From Ruminococcus sp. (lineage in GTDB: Bacteria > Bacillota > Clostridia > Oscillospirales > Ruminococcaceae), in assembly GCA_015066785.1 (NCBI GenBank), contig SVNT01000002.1:287741-351740 (forward strand): a DNA stretch of 64,000 bases, given 5' to 3'. Below are positions 16,177 through 24,885 of the stretch, piece by piece. The notes below the pieces were generated by a model. It saw only the letters and a list, made by a program, of their open reading frames with translations. It did no database searches and was not told the origin of the DNA. Positions within the stretch are counted from its first letter, which is position 1, and each line of letters begins with the position of its first letter. The translations under genes were made by a program, and so were the position numbers.

Positions 16177-17044
16177 CGGAGCATCTCCTTTCCTCCAGAA
16201 TTCCGAGTATCGTATCGGCGATTATTTCGCCCGAGGTGACGGGTGCGATTTTTCCGGGGAGAGAAAGCGCCCATATCGTTTTTATACCCAGTTTTCCCGC
16301 AGTTCCGAAGTCCACTCCTCCCGGTTTTGAGGCAAGGTCTATCAGCAGTGCGTTGCTTTTCACGGCGGAAAGGATTTCTTCGCCCATAATAACCGTCGGA
16401 ATGGTGTTGAAGATAATGTCGGCGTCTTTTGCGGCGGTACGGAGGTGAGAGATATGTACTCCCTTACAGCCGCAGATTTCAGCCCACACAATGTCGGATT
16501 TTTTCCGCACGCAGACGGTGACCTTTGCACCCATTGCAACAAGCACCCGAGCGAGAGTTTTCGCTATCCGCCCGAAGCCTGTTATCAGTATTTTTCTTCC
16601 GAAGATTGTCGTTGCCGTTTCTTCCATTGCAAGCTGGATTGCGCCCTCCGAGGTTGCAACGGCGTTGAGTACGCTCAGCTCCTCACGCTCGAGATAATCC
16701 TCGGTTGCCGCCCCGTTTTTGCGGAGGATTATCCCTGCCGCAGTGGTTATTTTTCCGCCGAAGATTATTCCGTTTCTGTCCGTGCAGTCGGCAACCGACG
16801 ACAGCGTGACCGCCTTGTCGTACAGAGGTGCGTTCACCGTTGCACCGTCGTTGCTTGCAGGAACGGGCAGAACTGTATAATCGGCAGAAATTCCGTCAAG
16901 TGTATCGGTATATGTGACGGCGTCGGAGGAAAGCATTTTCCTGTCCGTGCCGTAAATGCACACTTTGTGGGTGCGTGCGAGTTTTTCGGCAAGATAAATC
17001 TGCCGCAGGTCGCCGCCGACCACAAGAAAATTATATCTGTCCAT
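16169..17044 (-). CDS. spoVFA: Dipicolinate synthase subunit A
   Basis: NAD(P)-dependent subunit that works with SpoVFB to oxidise dihydrodipicolinate to dipicolinate late in sporulation in the mother cell. The 291 residues begin NFLVVGGDLRQIYLAEKLA, the SpoVFA signature. A second Rossmann motif, KILITGFGRIAKTLARVL, lies near residue 150. The C-terminal part contains KTIWALSLPGKIAPVTSGEI, as expected. The ribosome binding site is CGGGAGG, seven bases before ATG. A sigma-K-like promoter lies about 50 bases upstream. Confidence 0.94.
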   Translation of the reverse strand: MDRYNFLVVGGDLRQIYLAEKLARTHKVCIYGTDRKMLSSDAVTYTDTLDGISADYTVLPVPASNDGATVNAPLYDKAVTLSSVADCTDRNGIIFGGKITTAAGIILRKNGAATEDYLEREELSVLNAVATSEGAIQLAMEETATTIFGRKILITGFGRIAKTLARVLVAMGAKVTVCVRKKSDIVWAEICGCKGVHISHLRTAAKDADIIFNTIPTVIMGEEILSAVKSNALLIDLASKPGGVDFGTAGKLGIKTIWALSLPGKIAPVTSGEIIADTILGILEERRCSDG

Positions 17045-17088
17045 TTAATGTACCTCCCGAAAATAAAGGCACAGTTGGTGCCATACAA

Positions 17089-17116
17089 TATAGTATGCAG
17101 AAAATATCATGCGGTG
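17089..17116 (-). promoter_or_regulatory. Candidate sigma-K promoter of spoVFAB
   Basis: On the minus strand CATACTATA (17089-17097) fits the CATANNNTA -10 box of SigE/SigK. TCACC (17112-17116) supplies the AC of a SigK -35 at about 16 bases spacing. In Bacillus this operon is SigK-controlled. The match here is by eye. Confidence 0.6.
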
Positions 17117-17169
17117 ACTTGCATCGTTGGTGCGGAAGATACAAAAAACGATATTTGTCCCGAAAACTA

Positions 17170-17198
17170 TTGACTTTTTGGCGGTTTTAACATATATT
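17170..17198 (+). promoter_or_regulatory. Promoter of potABCD
   Basis: TTGACT (17170-17175) and TATATT (17193-17198) separated by 17 bases. This leaves a leader of roughly 105 bases before the potA ATG at 17311. Confidence 0.7.
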
Positions 17199-17310
17199 TG
17201 ATATGTATTGTCATTTCCGCTGTTTTTTCGTGGGATTTTCTTTCCCGTACAACAGCTTTCTTTTCGGCGGAAACGACAACAAGCATTTCAAAAAAGAAGG
17301 AGCTAATGAT

Positions 17311-18363
17311 ATGAAGAACATTATCAGTCTGAGAGACATCGTTGTCGAGTTTGACGACGAGGACGGCGCTCGTATACTCAAGGAAATCAACCTTGATATC
17401 GGCGACAAGGAATTTGTCACACTTCTCGGCCCGTCGGGTTGCGGAAAGACGACGACTCTCCGTGTAATAGGCGGGTTTATCACCCCCAACAGCGGAAAGG
17501 TGCTTTTTGAAGGAAAGGAAATCAACGACCTTCCTCCGCACAAGAGGAATGTAAATACGGTTTTCCAGAGATATGCGCTTTTCCCGCATCTCAATGTTTA
17601 TGATAATATAGCATTCGGACTCAGGGTACAGAAGGTGCCCGAAAAGGAAATCACAAAGCGTGTCGGTGAAATGCTCGAGCTTGTGAACCTCATGGGCTAC
17701 GAAAAGCGAAGTGTACAGCGCCTTTCGGGAGGACAGCAGCAGCGTGTTGCCATTGCCCGTGCGCTTGTAAATCACCCGAAGATACTCCTGCTCGACGAGC
17801 CTCTCGGTGCGCTCGACCTCAAGCTCCGCAAGGAAATGCAGATTGAACTCAAGCGTATCCAGCAGAGCCTTGAAATCACATTCATCTATGTTACACACGA
17901 CCAGGAAGAAGCCCTCACGATGAGCGATACCGTTGTCGTAATGAAGGACGGCTATATCCAGCAGGTAGGCTCTCCCGTAGACATCTACAACGAGCCGATA
18001 AACGCTTTCGTTGCCGACTTCATCGGTGAAAGCAACATCCTCGGCGGAAAGATGATAAAGGACAAGCTCGTTGAAATCAGGGGCAAGGAATTTGTCTGCG
18101 TCGATTCGGGCTTCGGCGAAAACGCTCCCGTCGATGTTGTTATCCGCCCCGAAGATATAAAGATTACCACACCCGAAAATGCGCAGATTACGGGAATTGT
18201 TGAGTCTGTAACGTTCAAGGGCGTTCACTACGAAATGATAGTTGAAGGCTTTGACTTCAAGTGGATGATACACTCCACGAAGGCGGCAAACGTCGGGGAG
18301 CTTATCGGTCTTACCTTCGACCCCGATGACATCCACATAATGAACAAGATGGACGAAGAATAA
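17311..18363 (+). CDS. potA: Spermidine/putrescine ABC transporter ATP-binding protein
   Basis: Cytoplasmic ATPase of the polyamine importer. Walker A is GPSGCGKTT (about 40-48). The signature is [17 protein letters not shown] (about 133-149), and Walker B is [11 protein letters not shown]. The H-loop is [16 protein letters not shown]-terminal TOBE/regulatory domain carries [15 protein letters not shown]. The site AAGAAGGAGC fixes the start at ATG 17311. The frame is open further upstream, but that part has no ribosome binding site and overlaps the promoter. The 350-residue length is normal for PotA. First gene of potABCD. Confidence 0.95.
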   Translation: MKNIISLRDIVVEFDDEDGARILKEINLDIGDKEFVTLLGPSGCGKTTTLRVIGGFITPNSGKVLFEGKEINDLPPHKRNVNTVFQRYALFPHLNVYDNIAFGLRVQKVPEKEITKRVGEMLELVNLMGYEKRSVQRLSGGQQQRVAIARALVNHPKILLLDEPLGALDLKLRKEMQIELKRIQQSLEITFIYVTHDQEEALTMSDTVVVMKDGYIQQVGSPVDIYNEPINAFVADFIGESNILGGKMIKDKLVEIRGKEFVCVDSGFGENAPVDVVIRPEDIKITTPENAQITGIVESVTFKGVHYEMIVEGFDFKWMIHSTKAANVGELIGLTFDPDDIHIMNKMDEE

Positions 18364-18380
18364 GCGGGGAGTGGTGTGAT

Positions 18381-19202
18381 ATGAAAAAAAGATTTTCTTC
18401 CGTACTCATATCAGCGCCGTATCTTGTATGGATGGTGGTGTTCATACTCGTACCGCTGATTATGGTAGGCTACTTTGCATTCACCGACCCCGAGGGTAAC
18501 TTCACCCTTGACTATGTCGCTGATGTTGCACGGTATTCAAACATTTTTATCCGTTCGGTATGGCTTGCGGCGATTGCAACGGTGGTATGCCTTGTGATTG
18601 CGTATCCGCTGGCGTTTATACTTACAAGAATGTCGAAGAACCGTCAGAGCACAATGCTTATGATAGTTATGCTCCCGATGTGGATGAACTTCCTTCTGCG
18701 TACTTATGCGTGGATGGCTCTCCTCGGAAACAACGGTATCATCAACAGCCTTCTCGGTCTTATCGGCATAGGCCCGTTCAAGATGCTCAACACGCAGGGC
18801 GCTGTCGTTCTCGGAATGGTATACAACTATCTTCCGTTTATGATACTTCCGCTTTACTCTGTCATGACCAAGATTGACAAGAGCGTACTTGAGGCTGCCT
18901 CAGACCTCGGCTGTAACTCGGCAAACACACTTTTCAGGGTTATAATTCCCCTTACAGTGCCGGGAATAACATCGGGTACGACAATGGTATTCGTACCTGC
19001 AATCAGTACCTTCATTATTTCAAGAATGCTCGGCGGTGGAGGAAATCTCCTCATCGGCGACCTCATAGAAATGCAGTTCCTCGGGAACTCCTACAACCCC
19101 AACCTCGGTGCGTCAATATCGCTTGTGCTGATGGTTATTATCCTGCTCATAATGACGATAATGAATCAGTTCAACGATGACGACGACAAGGTTCTTATGT
19201 AG
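18381..19202 (+). CDS. potB: Spermidine/putrescine ABC transporter permease PotB
   Basis: Permease of 273 residues with six helices. The first is SAPYLVWMVVFILVPLIMVGYFAF. The EAA loop that contacts PotA reads EAASDLGCNSANTLFRVIIP near residue 172. It forms the membrane channel with PotC. It starts 17 bases after potA behind GGGGAGTGG. Confidence 0.95.
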   Translation: MKKRFSSVLISAPYLVWMVVFILVPLIMVGYFAFTDPEGNFTLDYVADVARYSNIFIRSVWLAAIATVVCLVIAYPLAFILTRMSKNRQSTMLMIVMLPMWMNFLLRTYAWMALLGNNGIINSLLGLIGIGPFKMLNTQGAVVLGMVYNYLPFMILPLYSVMTKIDKSVLEAASDLGCNSANTLFRVIIPLTVPGITSGTTMVFVPAISTFIISRMLGGGGNLLIGDLIEMQFLGNSYNPNLGASISLVLMVIILLIMTIMNQFNDDDDKVLM

Positions 19203-19214
19203 GGAGGTGCAGAG

Positions 19215-20018
19215 ATGAAAAAACTTGCTAAAGTCTATGTGGCACTTGTGCTTATGTTCCTTTATGTCCCGATTTTCGTTATGATTGTATTTTCCTTCAA
19301 CACAACGAAAAGCCGTACAGTAATGTCGGGATTTACTTTTGAATGGTACGAAAAGCTCTTCCGTAACGAGCTTATACTCTCATCTCTCCGCAACACGATT
19401 ATCATTGCGGTAATAGCGTCGATAACGGCGACAATCCTCGGAACAGCGGCGGCAATAGGCATCAGCCGTATGAGAAAATTTCCGAAGATGGTTGTAATGA
19501 ACATCACGAATATGCCGATTATCAACCCCGAAATCGTAACGGGCGTTTCGCTTATGCTGCTGTTCGTGTTCTTTGCGGCAAGAATGAATCTCGAATTCGG
19601 TTTTGTCACACTTGTAATCGCACATATAACCTTTGATGTTCCGTATGTAATACTGAATGTACTTCCGAAGTTCAAGCAGATGGACCCCAATCTCTACGAG
19701 GCGGCGCAGGACCTCGGCTGCAATCCGTTGCAGGCATTTTTCAAGGTGGTACTTCCCGAAATAATGCCCGGAGTAATATCGGGCTTCCTGATGTCATTTA
19801 CCTTCTCGCTTGACGATTTCATCATCAGTTATTTCACAAGCGGCTCGACCTCGCAGACGCTTCCGATAACGATTTACTCAATGACAAGAAGAAAGGTAAG
19901 CCCCGAAATCAATGCACTTTCGACAATTATCTTTGTCATTGTCGTGACAGTTCTTATTGTCAAGAATATAATCGAAAACCGCAGTTTTTCAAAGGGCACA
20001 AGGGAGGATAAGGCATAA
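19215..20018 (+). CDS. potC: Spermidine/putrescine ABC transporter permease PotC
   Basis: Second permease of the importer, 267 residues and six helices. The EAA-loop sequence is YEAAQDLGCNPLQAFFKVVLP near residue 160, and the C-terminal FTFSLDDFIISYFTSG near 195 is typical of PotC. The ribosome binding site is GGGAGGTG. Its stop codon overlaps the potD start (TAATG), so PotC and PotD synthesis is coupled. Confidence 0.95.
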   Translation: MKKLAKVYVALVLMFLYVPIFVMIVFSFNTTKSRTVMSGFTFEWYEKLFRNELILSSLRNTIIIAVIASITATILGTAAAIGISRMRKFPKMVVMNITNMPIINPEIVTGVSLMLLFVFFAARMNLEFGFVTLVIAHITFDVPYVILNVLPKFKQMDPNLYEAAQDLGCNPLQAFFKVVLPEIMPGVISGFLMSFTFSLDDFIISYFTSGSTSQTLPITIYSMTRRKVSPEINALSTIIFVIVVTVLIVKNIIENRSFSKGTREDKA

Positions 20019-21292
20019 TGAAGATTAAAAGATTATTGTCACTCCTCACGGCGTCACTGCTTGTGTTTTCGATGACAGCGTGCGAAAGCACCGCTGAGGA
20101 TTTCGAAGAAGAGGAAGAAGAAATCGAATACCAGACCCTCACTGTTGAGGACGACGAATATTACTCCCGTTTCAGAGGGCAGGGCATTACAATCAATGTC
20201 TACAACTGGGGAGAATATATCTCCGACGGTGCCGACGAGGGTACTCTCGATGTCAATGCGGAGTTCTACGAGCTTACGGGAATAAAGGTGAATTACAGCA
20301 CCTACGCTACCAACGAGGAGCTTTACGCAAAGCTCAAGGGAGGCGGAGCGAGCTATGACATCATCATCCCGTCAGACTATATGATTTCCCGTATGATAAA
20401 GGAGGATATGCTCACTCCTCTCAACCTCGAAAACATACCGAACTACGAAACATATATAATGGACAACTTCAAAAACCCCGTGTATGACGAGGAAAACAGA
20501 TACTCTGTGCCGTACACATGGGGAACTGTCGGAATTATCTATGACAGCTCGGTGATTGACATTCCGAAGGAGGAAATCGACTGGGATATCCTCTGGAACG
20601 AGGACTACGCCGACCAGATACTCATGTTCGATAACCCCCGTGACGCCTTTGCGATTGCGGAGATTATGCTCGGCTATTCCCTCAACACCGAAAACGAGGC
20701 GGAGCTTGAGGCCGCCGCTGAAAAGCTGACCGAACAGAAAAAGGTTGTGCAGGCTTATGTAATGGACGAAATCTTCGACAAGATGGGCGCAGGCGACGCA
20801 CTCATAGCGCCGTATTACGCAGGTGACGCACTCGGTATTCTCGAGGAAAATGAGTACCTCGAATTTGTAATCCCGAAGAGCGGAACAAACCTCTTTGTCG
20901 ACGCAATATGTATCCCGAAATCCGCAAAGCAGAAGGAAGCCGCAGAAATGTATATCAACTTCCTCTGCGAGCCTGATATTGCTTACGCAACGGCAACCTA
21001 CATCGGATACTCAACCCCTCACACAGCGGCGTTTGAGCGTCTTGACGACGAAGTCAAAAACGACGGAATTTCATATCCTGCCGACGAGTATCTTGCCGAA
21101 AACACCGAGGTCTTCAACAACCTTTCGGACGAGGCAAACCTTAAAATGCAGGAACTGTGGACGAATATGAAATCCGCACAGGACGAAACCCACAACAGAT
21201 GGCTGGTGCCGATGTTCATGCTTGTCTGCGTTGCAACTTCGATAGGAATTCTTATCCGCAGGCATATCATCAGAAAAAGAGATATTTTCTAA
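20018..21292 (+). CDS. potD: Polyamine-binding lipoprotein PotD with C-terminal membrane helix
   Basis: Extracellular solute-binding component of the importer. The signal peptide ends at a lipobox, FSMTAC (Cys near residue 22), followed by an acidic linker (EDFEEEEEEIEY). The mature domain shows PotD signatures: INVYNWGEYISDG near 61, YDIIIPSDYMI near 110, and VPYTWGTVGIIYD near 166. Unusually, the protein runs to 424 residues and ends with a hydrophobic helix (about 395-414) and a basic tail (RRHIIRKRDIF). Most PotD proteins are about 350 residues and have no such anchor. Strong terminator follows. Confidence 0.92.
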   Translation: MKIKRLLSLLTASLLVFSMTACESTAEDFEEEEEEIEYQTLTVEDDEYYSRFRGQGITINVYNWGEYISDGADEGTLDVNAEFYELTGIKVNYSTYATNEELYAKLKGGGASYDIIIPSDYMISRMIKEDMLTPLNLENIPNYETYIMDNFKNPVYDEENRYSVPYTWGTVGIIYDSSVIDIPKEEIDWDILWNEDYADQILMFDNPRDAFAIAEIMLGYSLNTENEAELEAAAEKLTEQKKVVQAYVMDEIFDKMGAGDALIAPYYAGDALGILEENEYLEFVIPKSGTNLFVDAICIPKSAKQKEAAEMYINFLCEPDIAYATATYIGYSTPHTAAFERLDDEVKNDGISYPADEYLAENTEVFNNLSDEANLKMQELWTNMKSAQDETHNRWLVPMFMLVCVATSIGILIRRHIIRKRDIF

Positions 21293-21296
21293 AAAG

Positions 21297-21334
21297 AAAA
21301 AGGCTATTGTACGATTGTACAATAGCCTTTTGTG
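21297..21334. terminator. Bidirectional terminator between potD and the EAL gene
   Basis: AAAAGGCTATTGTAC pairs perfectly with GTACAATAGCCTTTT around a 4-base loop. A and T tracts on either side serve both convergent genes. Confidence 0.92.
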
Positions 21335-24130
21335 TTATTTCTGTACGAATGCCAGCTTTTCGAAATCTTCCTCGGGGAGAGGCCTTGAATAGTAATAGCC
21401 CTGAGCCGTTTCGCAACCTGCGGCAAGCAGGAATTCCGCCTGCTTTGCAGTTTCCACGCCCTCTGCCACGATGTTCATTTCGAGCTGGTTCATAAGGAAT
21501 ATCGTTCCCGCAATGACGGTCTTGCCCTTTGACGAGGATACCGTTTCGTTGAGGAATTCCTTGTCGATTTTTACTTCGTTCAGCGGGATTGTCTTGAGCA
21601 TATTAAGCGACGAATATCCCGAGCCGAAGTCGTCCATCGAGAGTATGAAACCGTTGTCACGGAGCTCGTTCATCACATTGCAGAGCGTTTCGACATCTTC
21701 GAGGAATACGCTTTCCGTAAATTCAAGGATAAGCATATTTGTCGGGATGCTGTATTTTTCAACAAGCTCACGCAGTTTGCGGCAGAAGCCACTGTCGAAT
21801 GCGTGCACTCTTGAAACATTGACCGAAATCGGAATGGGCGTGTATCCCTTGTCGAGCCATTTACGCATCTTTTTGCAGGTACATTCCCACATATATTCGT
21901 CGACATTGAGGATGAACCCGTTTCTCTCGAACAAAGGAATAAACTTGTCGGGAGGAATAAGTCCCTTGGTGGGGTGCTTCCAGCGTATGAGCGCCTCGGC
22001 ACCGACAACTCGTCCTGTCGAGATGTCGTATTTCGGCTGGAAGTAGGGTATGAACTCGCCATTCTCAAGTGCGGAGGTCATATCTGCCTTTATCTGCTTT
22101 TCGTCAACCAGTTTTATTCTCAGCTTGTCGTCGAAGAATGCATACAGAACACCGTATCTGTCCTTGATGGTCTTGAGTGCAAGAGACGCCCAGTCGAACA
22201 TCAGGTTTGCGGGAACAATTCCGTCGGTGTCGATGTTTGTGATATAAACCCCGAAGTGTACCGTCAGGTTGAAGTCGAGGTTGAACTCGTGTATCCTGCT
22301 TTCAAGGTCGTGCAGGAATACCGAAAGCTCATCCTCGTTCTTGTACGGGATACATATGCAGAATACGTCGGAAACAATACGCCCGAAGATACTGTCTGTA
22401 CCGTGGAGCTTGTTCTTTATCGTGTTCGATATGTGGATGAGAACTTCGTCGCCACTGCTTTTTCCGTAAAGGTCGTTTATCATCTTGAAATTGTCGATGT
22501 CAAGACAGATTATTGCGTGTGGCTCGGAAGTGGTGAGCATACGGTTGTTTATGCGGTCAAACAGCGAGGAGTCCTGACTGCTGACGCTGTGGAAGGTTCC
22601 GATTGTCTTTATCGGCACGCCGTTTTCATTGATGGTCTTTGCCTTCATTTCAAGCCAGTCGTAAACGGACTTGCCCTTGTCGGTATAGAAAAATCTTGCG
22701 CTGACCTTGTTTTCGGTGTTGCCGAGGAGGAATTCCGATACCTTGGGGACATCTTCAGCCACTTTATATTCGTCGAAAATGCCTTTTTTGAGGTAGTCCG
22801 TCATCTCAACACGGGGGCGGTCGCCCTTTGCGGGAATAACCAGCGTGTCTTCGAGAATATCATACTCGAAGAACATCTCGCCCGAGCTTTCGTAGGCAAT
22901 CTGATATTTTTCGGCAAGCTCCTGCAACTCGGCGTGGGATTCCTGTATGTCGGTGACATCGGTGAAAATCAGCAGGAATACGGGGCATCCGCCTATCATG
23001 TTGACGCAACTTCCGTCAATCTGGAACCATATGTTGTTGCCGTCCTTGTCCTTTGCCATGAAGGTGAATGGGGTGAGGCCCGAGGCTGAAGAAAATTCCG
23101 TCATGCTCATATTCCGGATTTTTTCTGTCATTCCCGAAATGAACGGAGAGTAATCCTCGCCGAAGAAGTCGGTGAATTTCTTTCCCGCACCCATAAAGCG
23201 AAGCTCGTTGTCAGAGAAGATGAAGTTTGCTGTAAAGCCGTGAATTCTGTCAAGGAGACTTTCATTCTCGGCTGTAAGCTCACGCTTGTCGGTGAGGTCG
23301 CTGATTTCGGAAACAAGCACATCCCTGCCGTCGTGATTGGACATATAGCGCATGTGGGTTGTAATCCACTTCAGCTTTCCGTCCTTTGTTGTTATGCGGT
23401 TTTCAAACCGTGCGGAGCTTTTTGTCTTTATTATCGTTTCTACGGTTTTTGCGGATGTTTCAACCTCTTCGTCGATGACGGTGTTCAGTATCTTTGAATC
23501 AAAAATAGTCCTGAATTCTTCCCTTGTACATTCGAGGATTTCAAAGGTCCTTGCATTTGCGTAAGCAAAAACAGGCTCGTCGTTTATTACGTTGTACTGG
23601 AGTATTCCGACAACCATAGAGTCGCAGATTTTTTCAAGGTAGCGTGTGTGGTAGTCGGATAATCTTCTTGCGTTGACCATATCCGTCACGTCGTTATGCA
23701 CCACAACGAAGTAACGGTTGCCGTCGAAGTTATCGGGCAGTATCGACACGGAAACCTGAATCCAGCGCATATTTTCTGATTTGGTCATAATACGCACATT
23801 CATTGAAAAGTCGGATACACCACTGCTCATACAATGCTCGAGCTTGTCCTCAAACTCCCTGAGGTCGTCGGTGTGAAGAAGTGTGCGTGCGGAGCTTGAA
23901 AAGTCCGTCATGAATTCCTTGCGTGAGTAGCCGAAAATCTCAAAAAAAGCGTCGTTTGCCCAGTAGCACGTGAGATTCTTGTCATAGATGTGACGGCTTA
24001 TTCCTATTCTGAGAGAATTGTTGATTATATCGAAATCTTCGACTTTTTTACGCAGTTCGGCGTTCTGAAGTCTTAACAATGACATCTCGGAATTAACATG
24101 GCTTTTGTGCTTGTTTGCTATACCTGACAT
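21335..24130 (-). CDS. PAS-repeat, degenerate GGDEF and EAL cyclic-di-GMP phosphodiesterase
   Basis: A 931-residue cytoplasmic signalling protein with no membrane helix. A short N-terminal coiled coil is followed by about three to four PAS-like repeats (roughly 30-510). Then comes a GGDEF-type domain with LDIDNFKMINDLYG, but its active site reads GRIVSDVFC instead of R-GGDEF, so it should not make cyclic-di-GMP. The EAL domain from about 680 is complete: AEALIRW, SVNVSR, LEFTES, MDDFGSGYSSL, VKIDKEF, VAEGVET and QGYYYSRP. It should therefore hydrolyse cyclic-di-GMP under control of the PAS sensors. The ribosome binding site is AAGGAGGAG. Confidence 0.93.
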   Translation of the reverse strand: MSGIANKHKSHVNSEMSLLRLQNAELRKKVEDFDIINNSLRIGISRHIYDKNLTCYWANDAFFEIFGYSRKEFMTDFSSSARTLLHTDDLREFEDKLEHCMSSGVSDFSMNVRIMTKSENMRWIQVSVSILPDNFDGNRYFVVVHNDVTDMVNARRLSDYHTRYLEKICDSMVVGILQYNVINDEPVFAYANARTFEILECTREEFRTIFDSKILNTVIDEEVETSAKTVETIIKTKSSARFENRITTKDGKLKWITTHMRYMSNHDGRDVLVSEISDLTDKRELTAENESLLDRIHGFTANFIFSDNELRFMGAGKKFTDFFGEDYSPFISGMTEKIRNMSMTEFSSASGLTPFTFMAKDKDGNNIWFQIDGSCVNMIGGCPVFLLIFTDVTDIQESHAELQELAEKYQIAYESSGEMFFEYDILEDTLVIPAKGDRPRVEMTDYLKKGIFDEYKVAEDVPKVSEFLLGNTENKVSARFFYTDKGKSVYDWLEMKAKTINENGVPIKTIGTFHSVSSQDSSLFDRINNRMLTTSEPHAIICLDIDNFKMINDLYGKSSGDEVLIHISNTIKNKLHGTDSIFGRIVSDVFCICIPYKNEDELSVFLHDLESRIHEFNLDFNLTVHFGVYITNIDTDGIVPANLMFDWASLALKTIKDRYGVLYAFFDDKLRIKLVDEKQIKADMTSALENGEFIPYFQPKYDISTGRVVGAEALIRWKHPTKGLIPPDKFIPLFERNGFILNVDEYMWECTCKKMRKWLDKGYTPIPISVNVSRVHAFDSGFCRKLRELVEKYSIPTNMLILEFTESVFLEDVETLCNVMNELRDNGFILSMDDFGSGYSSLNMLKTIPLNEVKIDKEFLNETVSSSKGKTVIAGTIFLMNQLEMNIVAEGVETAKQAEFLLAAGCETAQGYYYSRPLPEEDFEKLAFVQK

Positions 24131-24287
24131 ATCCGACTCCTCCTTTCAGGCGCACTTATAATTAAATACAGTATATCATATTTTCAAAAAATCGTCAATG
24201 ATTATGGCAAATTTTGTGCAAAATCACATATAGTCGGAATATGTAGTGTGAACTTCGGAGAAAGATAGAAAAATAAACAAAAAAAGC

Positions 24288-24316
24288 TTGCATTTATATA
24301 ATAAGTATGGTATAAT
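24288..24316 (+). promoter_or_regulatory. Promoter of the rimP-nusA-infB operon
   Basis: TTGCAT (24288-24293) and TATAAT (24311-24316) with a 17-base spacer. The transcript begins about 70 bases before rimP. Confidence 0.85.
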
Positions 24317-24340
24317 AAATTCCGTTGAATATTCTTGTAG

Positions 24341-24368
24341 CGAAAGACTGGAGGCCTCCGGTCTTTCG
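24341..24368 (+). promoter_or_regulatory. Leader hairpin upstream of rimP
   Basis: CGAAAGAC pairs with GTCTTTCG, and the intervening GGAGG/CCTCC continues the stem. All 28 bases are therefore self-complementary apart from one T-G pair. It lies in the 5' leader with no T tract. Hairpins at this place are common before rimP in Firmicutes. Its role here is inferred. Confidence 0.6.
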
Positions 24369-24391
24369 TTTCGTATAGGGGGTAATTTGAT

Positions 24392-24862
24392 TTGGCTGAC
24401 AATAAAGGAAAGGGCAGAAACACCGTTTCAAAGGCGTATGAACTGGCAAAGCCTCTTGCAGAGGAGCTGGGCTACGACATCTGGGACGTGGTATTCGAGA
24501 AGGAGGGGCCTGAGTGGTATCTCCGCATCTACATCGACAAATCCGACGGGATAGACATCAACGACTGCGAGGCGTTCTCACGTCCGTACAATAAATTGCT
24601 TGACGCAACGGATTTTGTCAGTCAGGTTGACTTCTTTGAAGTATGCTCGCCCGGGCTTAACAGAACCCTGCGCAAGAAGGAGCATTTTGAAAGATACCTC
24701 GGCTCGTCGGTGATTGTAAGATTCATAAGGGCAATCGACGGCGAAAAGGAAATCGTCGGAACGCTTGACGCCTACGACGAGGGACAGCTTACCATAAGCG
24801 GAAAAGTCATAAATATCAGCGACACAACATACGTGAAACTGAACGATGATATATCTGAATAA
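24392..24862 (+). CDS. rimP: Ribosome maturation factor RimP
   Basis: Assists maturation of the 30S subunit. The 156-residue protein has the RimP N-domain (LGYDIWDVVFEKEGPEWYLRIYID) and the conserved central LEVCSPG-type motif, here FFEVCSPGLNRTLRKKEHF. A C-terminal SH3-like domain follows. The start is TTG at 24392, preceded by ATAGGGGG, and no ATG lies nearby in frame. First gene of the nine-gene nusA-infB operon. Confidence 0.94.
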   Translation: MADNKGKGRNTVSKAYELAKPLAEELGYDIWDVVFEKEGPEWYLRIYIDKSDGIDINDCEAFSRPYNKLLDATDFVSQVDFFEVCSPGLNRTLRKKEHFERYLGSSVIVRFIRAIDGEKEIVGTLDAYDEGQLTISGKVINISDTTYVKLNDDISE

Positions 24863-24885
24863 AATAACAGGAGGAATTGCAGGAA

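Noticed and set aside
17203..17310. N-terminal extension of potA
   Set aside because: AAGAAGGAGC stands directly before ATG 17311. The extension overlaps the promoter and would be hydrophobic and unlike PotA.
17167..18336. 389-residue open frame antisense to potA
   Set aside because: potA carries every ABC ATPase motif on the other strand, and the antisense product has no family features.
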